The notes under the pieces were generated by a model. The model made no database searches, was not told where the DNA came from, and worked only from the letters and a program-made list of their open reading frames with translations. A program made the position numbers and the translations under genes. Below are positions 1-10,193 of a stretch of 12,153 bases of DNA, one piece after another (position 1 is the first letter of the stretch; each line of letters begins with the position of its first letter). This DNA comes from an uncultured Ruminococcus sp. GTDB taxonomy: Bacteria > Bacillota > Clostridia > Oscillospirales > Ruminococcaceae. The stretch lies in assembly GCA_946540705.1 (NCBI GenBank), contig CAMNJD010000541.1, positions 1-12,153 on the forward strand. Reading direction: 5' to 3'.

Positions 1-77
1 GTCCCCTTGGGTTGTCACCCCCGATCTGTGGGGAGAAGTAAGTTTTCGATTTTCAGAAAGTCTATTGGGTGTAATTA

Positions 78-97
78 TGCCGACAAATTCTGATTTA
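78..97. repeat. 20-bp direct repeat, copy 1
   Basis: The sequence tgccgacaaattctgattta is identical to that at 180-199, 102 bp further on. The GCCGACA core (79-85) is complementary to TGTCGGC at 171-177, so both copies could pair with the same arm. Function is unknown. It may be an attachment or insertion scar, part of a dispersed intergenic element, or a structured RNA. Confidence 0.8.
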
Positions 98-179
98 CAG
101 CAATAAGCTTCCGAAACCCAATGAACTGAAAGATGCGCATAACGCTTCCGGAAAGCTTTAGAATAACGGCTGTCGGCAC

Positions 180-199
180 TGCCGACAAATTCTGATTTA
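180..199. repeat. 20-bp direct repeat, copy 2, with adjoining hairpin
   Basis: This is a perfect second copy of the 78-97 repeat. Its GCCGACA (181-187) forms a perfect 7-bp stem with TGTCGGC (171-177) across a 3-nt loop. The copy ends 24 bp before the terminator stem of the minus-strand LRR gene. Confidence 0.8.
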
Positions 200-215
200 T
201 GATAGCACCACTATA

Positions 216-258
216 AAAAACAATGCCCCGAAGCGCTTTTGTGAAACGCTTCGGGGCA
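216..258 (-). terminator. Rho-independent terminator of the LRR protein gene
   Basis: A perfect 12-bp GC-rich stem is formed by tgccccgaagcg (224-235) and cgcttcggggca (247-258). Read on the minus strand, the stem is followed by TTGTTTTTT, from the A-run at 215-220. It lies about 50 bp past the stop codon of the LRR gene. On the plus strand no T-run follows, so it should act only on leftward transcription. Confidence 0.9.
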
Positions 259-306
259 AAACTTCTATATGAGTACCGGCATAATACTGCGGCGTGATTC
301 TTTTTT

Positions 307-1884
307 TCAGCGCTTTTTGCGCTTGCGTCCGCGAACAACCAGTCCCGCGCAGATCAGCAGTCCGCCGAGCACGGCCGCCGGAATCCACGCAGTCCCGGAG
401 GGATGCCCGGTACCGCCGCTGCCCTTTACGGTCGTGACCTCCGGGGCGGGCTCGGTATTCTCCGTATCCGGGAGCGGTGCATGGGTGATGCCCGCAGCCT
501 CGGCATACTGCACCGCTGCCTCAGCATTGGCGTAAATGACCAGATTATTGCGCAGCTTGTCGTATTTCCCGCTCTCCTCATTTTTGGAGTAACCCAGCGC
601 ATAGGCATTGATCTGCGTCAGCGTATCGGGCAGATAGATCTCCTCAAGGTACGGGCAGCCAAGAAAGCTCTCTGCACCGATCGTTTGCAGCTCATGGCCG
701 AGCCGGATATATTTCAGTGTCTTGCAGCCGCTGAAGGCGCCGTTTTCGATCGACCGGATGTGATCGCCGAGTGTCGCGACCTGAAGCGACGTGCAGTCAC
801 GGAATGCATTTGCACGGATCTCCTCAACGGTATCCGTCAGCTTGACGGTCGTGACGGCCGCATTGCCGGCGAATGCCGATTCACTGATCACACGCACACC
901 GTCCGGCACCTCCGCAACGGTATTTTTGCCGCGGTAGGTGACGAGATGATCGCCGAGCGTGACATAATCGCCCTTTGCGTTTTTGTACCATGCGGTGTCG
1001 GTCAGCGCATCGCCTGCGAGCTCATCCAGCGTATCAGTCAGTGTGATCTCCGAGAGGCCGGTACAGCCGGTGAATGCTGCATCCTGCACTCTGCGCACAG
1101 ATGACGGCAGCTTGAGGATCTTCAGCTCCGTGTGATCGGCGAACGCATAGCCCGCGATTGTCTTGACAGAGGCGGGGATCTCCGGTGCCGCCGCACTGCC
1201 GCGGTACAGAAGCAGGATCCCGTCGCCGACGATCACGAAATCGCCGGTCTGACCCTCGATGAACGGTGTTCCCGCGAAGGCATTTTTGCCGATCTCGCGC
1301 ACATTCGCGCCGAGCATCACGGTGCTGAGCCGTTCGCAGCCGGAGAATGCCTCCGCACCGATCCGTGTGCAGTCCTCGGGTATATCCATGCGCTGCAAGT
1401 AGGCACAGCCCTCGAAGGCTCTGTCTGCGATCTCTCGCACAGATGCCGGCAGCGTGACCGTATCTGCGTAGCAATAGAGAAATGCGCGCTCCCCGATCTT
1501 CGTGACGGTCTTGCCGTCGATCTGCTCCGGAATGGCGACATTGAGCTCATCGCTCTCCCAGCGGAACTCCGTCAGGCAGAGCGTGCCGTCCGGCATCGCC
1601 TCATATTTCATGCGGGACAGCGGGTCGCTGATATGCACCTCGTGCAGTGTTGTGGTAATCGCCTCTGTTGTTGTGATCTCCGGTTCTGTCGCCGAGGTGG
1701 TTTCCGGTTCTGTGACGGCCTCCGTGGCTGCTGTCTGTGCAACTGTCGATTCTGCTGCCGGAGCGCTTGTTGTCTCGGCAGGTACCGTTGTTGTTTCGGC
1801 GAATGCATGAACGCTCTGCATCATGCAGACAGCACAGGCTGTCAGCGCGGTGAGCATTGTCCGCAAGCCGTTTCTCTTGTTCAT
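307..1884 (-). CDS. Secreted BspA-type leucine-rich repeat protein with C-terminal membrane anchor
   Basis: 525 aa. Residues 1-29 are a signal peptide: basic start, hydrophobic core, probable cleavage after AFA. A low-complexity Thr/Ala/Glu/Pro linker (about 30-80) follows, typical of wall-spanning stalks. Residues about 95-435 are BspA-family (LRR_5) repeats with recurring I-x-x-x-A-F-x-G/D-C-x-x-L units. Two longer internal modules (about 208-249 and 298-339) share a G-D-[FY]-V layout. The end has a hydrophobic segment (about 499-516) and a basic KRKKR tail. This is sortase-substrate-like, but I see no LPxTG; the nearby residues are HPSGT. BspA-type LRR proteins are known as surface proteins that bind host or matrix proteins or other bacteria; the ligand here is unknown. 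The start is supported by GAGGT (1896-1900) upstream. The gene lies 75 bp after rpoC, across a terminator-like hairpin, with no obvious promoter of its own. Confidence 0.92.
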   Translation of the reverse strand: MNKRNGLRTMLTALTACAVCMMQSVHAFAETTTVPAETTSAPAAESTVAQTAATEAVTEPETTSATEPEITTTEAITTTLHEVHISDPLSRMKYEAMPDGTLCLTEFRWESDELNVAIPEQIDGKTVTKIGERAFLYCYADTVTLPASVREIADRAFEGCAYLQRMDIPEDCTRIGAEAFSGCERLSTVMLGANVREIGKNAFAGTPFIEGQTGDFVIVGDGILLLYRGSAAAPEIPASVKTIAGYAFADHTELKILKLPSSVRRVQDAAFTGCTGLSEITLTDTLDELAGDALTDTAWYKNAKGDYVTLGDHLVTYRGKNTVAEVPDGVRVISESAFAGNAAVTTVKLTDTVEEIRANAFRDCTSLQVATLGDHIRSIENGAFSGCKTLKYIRLGHELQTIGAESFLGCPYLEEIYLPDTLTQINAYALGYSKNEESGKYDKLRNNLVIYANAEAAVQYAEAAGITHAPLPDTENTEPAPEVTTVKGSGGTGHPSGTAWIPAAVLGGLLICAGLVVRGRKRKKR

Positions 1885-1905
1885 GTTTCTACTTTACCTC
1901 GCTTC

Positions 1906-1941
1906 AAAAAACGGGAACTCTTTGACGGAGTCCCCGTTTTT
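1906..1941 (-). terminator. Terminator-like hairpin after rpoC, abutting the LRR gene's ribosome-binding site
   Basis: Arms 1907-1920 and 1928-1941 pair over 14 positions with one mismatch around a 7-nt loop. On the minus strand the stem ends in CCCG followed by six T. It lies just past the rpoC stop, so it is probably the rpoBC terminator. Only 21 nt separate the T-run from the ATG of the LRR gene. The hairpin could therefore also set how much rpoBC transcription reads through into that gene. Confidence 0.8.
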
Positions 1942-1959
1942 GTGATTTTACCGAACGGA

Positions 1960-5730
<3,771 letters not shown>

Positions 5731-5736
5731 AGCGTT

Positions 5737-5743
5737 CCCTCCT
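5737..5743 (-). promoter_or_regulatory. Shine-Dalgarno site fixing the TTG start of rpoC
   Basis: On the minus strand AGGAGGG is followed by 6 nt and then TTG (5730-5728). The reading frame from this TTG gives the normal beta-prime N-terminus (EFTTFDSIKIGLASPEQI). The strong site probably offsets the weaker start codon. Confidence 0.85.
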
Positions 5744-5777
5744 AATCTTTATCATCGGCATCTGTGTGGCATATGAA

Positions 5778-8700
5778 TCAGATATCATCGTCCGCATCGA
5801 AGAAATCCGCGCCGTTCTCGTTATAGGCCTCAGAGTCATCGAGCTCCTCATCGTAGCCGAATTCATCCTCCTCGTCCTCGGAATCTGCGCCGTGCTCGAC
5901 CTCATGTGTCTCGGTGTCCTCACCGTACATTGCGGTGCCGTAGCCGGCCTCGCCCATATCCTCCGCCTCATAGTGCGTGGTATCGGCGGTATTCTCGTCC
6001 GCGAATTCGGTGCTGCCCTGCGGCGGGATATCGTCATCGAAGCTCTGCTTTAAGTCGATCTCCTGATTATCCTCATCCAGCACACGGACATCCAGACCGA
6101 GCGACTGCATTTCCTTGATGAGTACCTTAAAGCTCTCCGGGATGCCGGGCTTGGGAACATTCTGTCCCTTGACGATCGCCTCATAGGTGTTGACACGGCC
6201 TGTGGTATCGTCGGACTTGACCGTCAGGATCTCCTGAAGGGTATAGGCAGCGCCGTAAGCCTCCAGAGCCCAGACCTCCATTTCTCCGAAACGCTGGCCG
6301 CCGAACTGTGCCTTACCGCCGAGCGGCTGCTGTGTGACCAGCGAATACGGGCCGACGGAACGGGCATGGATCTTATCGTCAACGAGGTGGTGGAGCTTCA
6401 GATAGTACATATAGCCGACGGTGACGCGGTTATCGAACTTATCGCCGGTTCTGCCGTCATAGACGGTAAATTTGCCGTCCTCAGAGAGCGGAATGGAGGT
6501 GGTGTCGATGACCTTGTCCATCGGGCTGAGGGTAAAGGTCTGCTCAGTCTTGGCGGCATTTTTGGCGTCATTGCGCTCCTGTGCCAGACGGAAGCACTTG
6601 CGGATATCGTCCTCATGCGCACCGTCAAAGACCGGGGTCATGATATGCCAGCCCAGCGCCTTCGCGGCCATGCCGAGGTGAACCTCAAGAACCTGACCGA
6701 TATTCATACGGGACGGAACGCCGAGCGGATTCAGGCAGATATCGAGCGGGGTACCGTCTTCGAGGAACGGCATATCCTCTTCCGGCAGAATGCGGGAGAC
6801 AACGCCCTTGTTTCCGTGACGGCCGGCCATCTTGTCGCCGACAGAAATCTTGCGCTTCTGTGCGATATAGCAGCGGACGATCTGATTGACGCCCGGGCCG
6901 AGCTCATCGCAGTTTTCGCGGTCGAAGATTTTGACATCGACCACGATGCCGGATTCGCCGTGCGGGACCTTCAGGGAGTTATCGCGGACCTCGCGTGCCT
7001 TCTCGCCGAAGATCGCGCGGAGCAGGCGCTCCTCGGCGGTCAGCTCGGTCTCGCCCTTCGGGGTGACCTTACCGACGAGGATATCGCCCGAATGCACCTC
7101 TGCACCGATGCGGATGATACCGTTTTCATCGAGGTCTTTGAGGGCATCCTCACCGACGTTCGGGATATCGCGGGTAATTTCCTCCGGGCCGAGCTTGGTG
7201 TCGCGGCATTCGAGCTCATATTCCTCGATGTGCACGGAGGTAAAGACGTCCTCGCGGACAAGGCGCTCATTCAGCAGAACAGCGTCCTCATAGTTATAGC
7301 CCTCCCATGTCATGAAGCCGATCAGGGCATTCTTACCGAGGGAGATTTCGCCGTCACAGGTTGCGGGGCCGTCAGCGATGACCTGACCTGCCTCGACCTG
7401 ATCGCCGACATTGACGATCGGGCGCTGGTTGACGCAGGTACCCTGGTTCGAGCGCTTGAATTTGGTGAGCAGATAGGTGTGGAGGTCATCCTCACGCGGG
7501 CCGGTCTTGACGACGATCTGGTCAGCGCTGACCTCAACGACCGTACCGGCTTCCTTCGCGAGCACGCAGACGCCGGAATCGACGGCCGCCTTGTACTCCA
7601 TACCGGTGCCGACGAACGGGCGCTCGGTCTTGAGCAGCGGCACAGCCTGACGCTGCATGTTCGAGCCCATGAGGGCGCGGTTCGCGTCATCGTTTTCGAG
7701 GAACGGAATCATTGCCGTCGCGACGGAAACGACCATCTTCGGGGATACATCCATGAAGTCGATCAGCGACGGATCACATTCAAGAATCTGGTCGCGGTGA
7801 CGGGCAGTGACGCGCTTTCTTGCAAATTTGCCGTCCTCGGTGAGGGGCTCGTTTGCCTGCGCGACGTAGTAGGTGTCCTCGACGTCGGCGGTCATATAGA
7901 CGACCTCATCCGTAATGACGCCGGTTTCTTTATCGACGCGGCGGTACGGTGCTTCGATGAAGCCGTAGATATTGATTTTCGCAAAGGATGCGAGGTAGGA
8001 GATCAGACCGATGTTCGGGCCTTCAGGGGTTTCGATCGGGCACATTCTGCCGTAGTGCGAGTAGTGAACGTCACGCACCTCGAAACCTGCGCGGTCTCTG
8101 GTCAGACCGCCGGGGCCGAGCGCGGAGAGGCGGCGCTTATGCGTCAGCTCTGCGAGCGGGTTGTTCTGGTCCATGAACTGCGACAGCGGCGAGGAGCCGA
8201 AGAACTCCTTGATTGCTGCCGTAATGGGACGGATATTGACAAGTGTCTGCGGGGTCAGTGTCTCCGCATCTGCGGCTTGCAGACCCATGCGCTCACGGAT
8301 GACGCGCTCCATGCGGGCGAAGCCGATGCGGAACTGATTTTGCAGCAGCTCGCCGACCGAACGGATACGGCGGTTGCCCAGGTGGTCGATGTCATCGGTA
8401 TAGCCGATGCCGTCGCAGAGATTGCAGAAGTAGCTGATCGTCGCGAAGATATCATCGCGGACGATATGCTTGGGAACGAGCACGTCCTTGTTTGCGCGGA
8501 TCGCATTTGCGAGTGCTTCCGCATCGCCGTCCGCATCCTCAAGCAGCACGCGCAGCTCGCGTGCGGAGACTTTTTCGTTGATGCCGTATTCCGCAGCATC
8601 GAAGCCGTCGATGACCGCTGCTGCATACGGGGTGATATCGACCATGCCGCTGCCGAGCACCTTGACCTCGCGCTCGACATACTCAGAGATCAGCTCATGC

Positions 8701-9779
8701 TTCTTCTCGTCAACATGTGTCTCGCGGACCTCCGCCTTGACATATGCCTCATAGACGCCGGCCTGCTCGATCTCGGCGGCAAGCTCCTTGGTGACCTTCG
8801 TGCCGGTATCTGCGATGAGCTCGCCGGTCATGAAGCTGACGACCGGTCTGGAGAGCACCTGATCGACAAGGCGGGAGCCGATGCCGAGCTTCTTGTTGTA
8901 CTTATAGCGGCCGAAACGGCAGAGATCGTAGCGCTTGGGGTCGAAGAACAGATTTTGCACCAGCGTCTTTGCGCCCTCGATCGTAGCGGGATCGCCCGGG
9001 CGGAGCTTCTTGTAGACTTCGAGCAGTGCATCGTTGATGTTCTTCTCGGCATCGTCGGTGATGCCCTCCTCCTTCTGCTCGATCGTCGCCTTTAAGCGGG
9101 GATCGTCGCCGAACAGATCGAGGATCTCCCGGTTGGTGCCCAGGCCGAGCGCACGGATGAACTTGGTGATCGGAATTTTGCGGTTCTTGTCGATCTTGAC
9201 CGAGATGACGTCATTGGAATCCATTTCGTATTCCAGCCATGCGCCGCGGTTCGGGATGACGGTCGTGGTATAGAGCGTCTTGCCGGACTTGTCGCGGGTG
9301 AAGCTGTAGTAGACGCCCGGCGAACGGACGAGCTGGGAGACAATGACGCGCTCTGCGCCGTTGATCACAAAGGTGCCGCTCTCTGTCATCAGAGGCATAT
9401 CGCCCATGTAGATCTCACTGGTCGTGACCTCATCGGTCTCCTGGTTCCAGAGTCTTGCCTTGACGCGCAGCGGGGCGGCGTATGTGGCGTCACGCTCCTT
9501 GCACTCGGCGATCGTGTACTTGGGATTTTCGTCGATGCGGTAGTCGATAAAGCTGAGCTGAAGATTTCCGTTATAGTCGCTGATCGAAGCGACATCGCGG
9601 AACACCTCGCGCAGACCTTCTGTCAGAAACCACTCGTAGGACTTCTTCTGAACCTCGATGAGGTTCGGCATCTGCAGGACCTCCTCGATCTTGCCGAAGC
9701 TCTTACGGGTGTTTTTTCCGACCCGAACATCCTTGACCGCGACCTGTGTCTGCACATCGGGATTGCTGTTGGGGCTCAT
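5778..9779 (-). CDS. rpoB: DNA-directed RNA polymerase subunit beta
   Basis: 1333 aa from the ATG at 9779. An in-frame ATG at 9815 is upstream, but AGGAGG (9789-9794) lies inside that extension and 9 nt before 9779, so 9779 is preferred. Beta forms half the active-site cleft and the rifampicin pocket. Recognisable parts, numbered from this start: the N-terminal lobe with NGAERVIVSQLVRSPGVYY (about 140), DDIDHLGNRR (about 463-472), rifampicin segment about 528-560 (GSSPLSQFMDQNNPLAELTH), NYEDAVLLNERL (829-840), catalytic KRKISVGDKMAGRHGNKG (about 975-992) and GEMEVWALEAYGAAYTLQEI (about 1165-1184). It is about 140 residues longer than B. subtilis beta. Extra length lies in the second lobe (about 330-440), before TVYDGRTG (about 1060-1100), and in an 88-residue acidic tail (35 Asp/Glu, no Lys/Arg). 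It is the first gene of the operon, expressed from the promoter at 9906-9934. Confidence 0.99.
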   Translation of the reverse strand: MSPNSNPDVQTQVAVKDVRVGKNTRKSFGKIEEVLQMPNLIEVQKKSYEWFLTEGLREVFRDVASISDYNGNLQLSFIDYRIDENPKYTIAECKERDATYAAPLRVKARLWNQETDEVTTSEIYMGDMPLMTESGTFVINGAERVIVSQLVRSPGVYYSFTRDKSGKTLYTTTVIPNRGAWLEYEMDSNDVISVKIDKNRKIPITKFIRALGLGTNREILDLFGDDPRLKATIEQKEEGITDDAEKNINDALLEVYKKLRPGDPATIEGAKTLVQNLFFDPKRYDLCRFGRYKYNKKLGIGSRLVDQVLSRPVVSFMTGELIADTGTKVTKELAAEIEQAGVYEAYVKAEVRETHVDEKKHELISEYVEREVKVLGSGMVDITPYAAAVIDGFDAAEYGINEKVSARELRVLLEDADGDAEALANAIRANKDVLVPKHIVRDDIFATISYFCNLCDGIGYTDDIDHLGNRRIRSVGELLQNQFRIGFARMERVIRERMGLQAADAETLTPQTLVNIRPITAAIKEFFGSSPLSQFMDQNNPLAELTHKRRLSALGPGGLTRDRAGFEVRDVHYSHYGRMCPIETPEGPNIGLISYLASFAKINIYGFIEAPYRRVDKETGVITDEVVYMTADVEDTYYVAQANEPLTEDGKFARKRVTARHRDQILECDPSLIDFMDVSPKMVVSVATAMIPFLENDDANRALMGSNMQRQAVPLLKTERPFVGTGMEYKAAVDSGVCVLAKEAGTVVEVSADQIVVKTGPREDDLHTYLLTKFKRSNQGTCVNQRPIVNVGDQVEAGQVIADGPATCDGEISLGKNALIGFMTWEGYNYEDAVLLNERLVREDVFTSVHIEEYELECRDTKLGPEEITRDIPNVGEDALKDLDENGIIRIGAEVHSGDILVGKVTPKGETELTAEERLLRAIFGEKAREVRDNSLKVPHGESGIVVDVKIFDRENCDELGPGVNQIVRCYIAQKRKISVGDKMAGRHGNKGVVSRILPEEDMPFLEDGTPLDICLNPLGVPSRMNIGQVLEVHLGMAAKALGWHIMTPVFDGAHEDDIRKCFRLAQERNDAKNAAKTEQTFTLSPMDKVIDTTSIPLSEDGKFTVYDGRTGDKFDNRVTVGYMYYLKLHHLVDDKIHARSVGPYSLVTQQPLGGKAQFGGQRFGEMEVWALEAYGAAYTLQEILTVKSDDTTGRVNTYEAIVKGQNVPKPGIPESFKVLIKEMQSLGLDVRVLDEDNQEIDLKQSFDDDIPPQGSTEFADENTADTTHYEAEDMGEAGYGTAMYGEDTETHEVEHGADSEDEEDEFGYDEELDDSEAYNENGADFFDADDDI

Positions 9780-9788
9780 GGGCAAAAA

Positions 9789-9794
9789 CCTCCT
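9789..9794 (-). promoter_or_regulatory. Shine-Dalgarno site deciding the rpoB start
   Basis: A perfect AGGAGG on the minus strand is followed by 9 nt and the ATG at 9779-9777. It excludes the in-frame ATG at 9815, which would place this site inside the coding region and which has no comparable site of its own. Confidence 0.85.
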
Positions 9795-9811
9795 GTCTTT
9801 TGTATCAAAGC

Positions 9812-9856
9812 GCACAGCACTTCGCAGGGGGGCTTGACAATCTGCGAAATCTGTGC
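9812..9856 (-). promoter_or_regulatory. Long stem-loop in the rpoBC mRNA leader
   Basis: In the leftward transcript GCACAG (9856-9851) pairs with CTGTGC (9817-9812). Inside it TTCGCAG (9848-9842) pairs with CTGCGAA (9827-9821), with a small asymmetric internal loop and a 14-nt apical loop containing a C-run. It sits in the middle of the roughly 120-nt untranslated leader, about 17 nt upstream of the ribosome-binding site, with no T-run after it. It is not a terminator. It could stabilise the message or bind a regulator. The same DNA also contains the rightward promoter at 9834-9862. Confidence 0.6.
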
Positions 9857-9862
9857 TATACT
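9834..9862 (+). promoter_or_regulatory. Rightward vegetative promoter inside the rpoB leader
   Basis: TTGACA (9834-9839), a 17-bp spacer, and TATACT (9857-9862) preceded by TGC give a near-perfect primary-sigma promoter with an extended -10. Transcription should start near 9869 and move right, toward and through the rpoBC promoter. The first terminator it meets is at 9962-9995, so its product would be a short RNA of about 130 nt. The match could be fortuitous, since the DNA also encodes the leader hairpin, but all three elements fit. Confidence 0.7.
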
Positions 9863-9901
9863 ATACGCGGAGAAAAGCCGCTTTGCCATAATGTGGCATT
9901 C

Positions 9902-9914
9902 TACTATTATAGTA
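9902..9914. repeat. 13-bp palindrome centred on the rpoBC -10 box
   Basis: TACTA (9902-9906), TTA, TAGTA (9910-9914) form an inverted repeat overlapping the -10 hexamer of the leftward promoter (9906-9911). It could be an operator, a hairpin of the candidate rightward RNA, or a by-product of the AT-rich -10 region. Confidence 0.6.
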
Positions 9915-9934
9915 TGAAACGGGTTCTTTGTCAA
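9906..9934 (-). promoter_or_regulatory. rpoBC promoter, perfect vegetative consensus
   Basis: On the minus strand TTGACA (9934-9929), a 17-bp spacer, and TATAAT (9911-9906) match the primary-sigma consensus at all 12 positions. The start should be near 9899, giving a leader of about 120 nt before the rpoB ATG. No other leftward promoter is evident, so this probably drives both rpoB and rpoC. Confidence 0.9.
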
Positions 9935-9961
9935 GCGTTCTCCGAAAACTTTGTAGATTCT

Positions 9962-9995
9962 GCCGTGCTGCACGAGGATGCTGCGCGGCTTTTTT
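9962..9995 (+). terminator. Rho-independent terminator of the candidate small RNA
   Basis: GCCGTGC (9962-9968) pairs with GCGCGGC (9983-9989) with one G-T pair. After a T-T mismatch, GCA (9970-9972) pairs with TGC (9979-9981) around a 6-nt loop. Six T follow (9990-9995). No plus-strand gene ends here, so the terminator implies a short rightward transcript starting upstream. Confidence 0.8.
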
Positions 9996-10067
9996 GTTGT
10001 ATTTGCAGAATTGCGTAAATGCGGAAAAAGACCGGGATCCGTTCTGCGAAAAAAATGCGCCCCGGGA

Positions 10068-10096
10068 TTTACTTTTTTGAAAATATGTGATATAAT
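10068..10096 (+). promoter_or_regulatory. Promoter of the rightward membrane-protein operon
   Basis: TATAAT (10091-10096) is preceded by TGA, an extended -10. A weaker TTTACT (10068-10073) lies 17 bp upstream as the -35. The start would be near 10103, giving a leader of about 90 nt to the ATG at 10194. It lies downstream of the terminator at 9962-9995, so the operon does not need read-through from the left. Confidence 0.8.
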
Positions 10097-10108
10097 AGTA
10101 AAAGGTAT

Positions 10109-10140
10109 CGCCTGCACCGGAGAGATGCTCCGTTCAGGCG
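10109..10140 (+). promoter_or_regulatory. Stem-loop at the 5' end of the membrane-protein mRNA
   Basis: CGCCTG (10109-10114) pairs with CAGGCG (10135-10140) and CGGAG (10118-10122) pairs with CTCCG (10128-10132) around a 5-nt loop. It begins a few nucleotides after the predicted start. No T-run follows and the ribosome-binding site is 40 nt further on, so an effect on 5'-end stability is more likely than termination or occlusion of translation. Confidence 0.6.
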
Positions 10141-10193
10141 GAAAATGCACCGTACAGTCACAGGATTCAGACGGACAACAGGAGGGGTACGCT

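Larger units (their letters stand above)
1..223. other. Non-coding left flank with small repeats
   Basis: No convincing gene is visible here. The only longer reading frame (minus strand, 75-338) runs through the downstream terminator and has no ribosome-binding site. The stretch holds a perfect 20-bp direct repeat (78-97 and 180-199) and short inverted repeats: ATTGGGT at 64-70 against ACCCAAT at 116-122, and TGTCGGC at 171-177 against GCCGACA at 181-187. It lies beyond the terminator of the LRR gene, so it is probably intergenic. It could contain the start of an element that continues outside the window. Confidence 0.6.
9869..9997 (+). ncRNA. Candidate small structured RNA opposite the rpoBC promoter
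   Basis: It is bounded by the promoter at 9834-9862 and the terminator at 9962-9995. The predicted fold is compact. CGGAGAA (9868-9874) pairs perfectly with TTCTCCG (9938-9944). CGCTT (9879-9883) then pairs with AAGCG (9933-9937) after a 4-nt bulge. Inside are a TGCCA/TGGCA hairpin (9884-9898) and a TACTA/TAGTA hairpin (9902-9914). The closing stem cannot form in the rpoBC message, which starts near 9899, so the structure favours the plus strand. I recognise no known RNA family in it. The first 30 nt are antisense to the 5' end of the rpoBC message. A protein product is unlikely. The boundaries are predictions. Confidence 0.5.

Noticed and set aside
1..40. Hairpin from the C and G runs in the first 35 bases
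   Set aside because: Only four base pairs form with a 7-nt loop and no T-run. This is not distinguishable from chance.
75..338. 87-codon open frame on the minus strand
   Set aside because: It crosses the terminator stem and the 3' end of the LRR gene in another frame, and its repeated NQNLSA is simply the DNA direct repeat.
6366..9095. 909-codon open frame on the plus strand
   Set aside because: It is entirely antisense to rpoB, with the same composition and same explanation as the frame opposite rpoC.
9780..9815. Longer rpoB start at 9815
   Set aside because: The perfect AGGAGG lies inside this extension, correctly spaced only for the ATG at 9779.
9780..9900. Ribosomal protein L10-type leader ahead of rpoB
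   Set aside because: That leader precedes rplJ, which is absent, and I cannot see its characteristic kink-turn layout here.
9868..9997. Identity of the candidate RNA as 6S RNA
   Set aside because: Location beside rpoBC is tempting, but it is shorter than typical 6S RNA and folds as a branched junction, not a long rod with a central bubble.
9978..10193. Upstream in-frame extension of the first membrane protein
   Set aside because: It would run across the promoter at 10068-10096 and the leader hairpin. The strong AGGAGGGG before 10194 decides for the shorter form.
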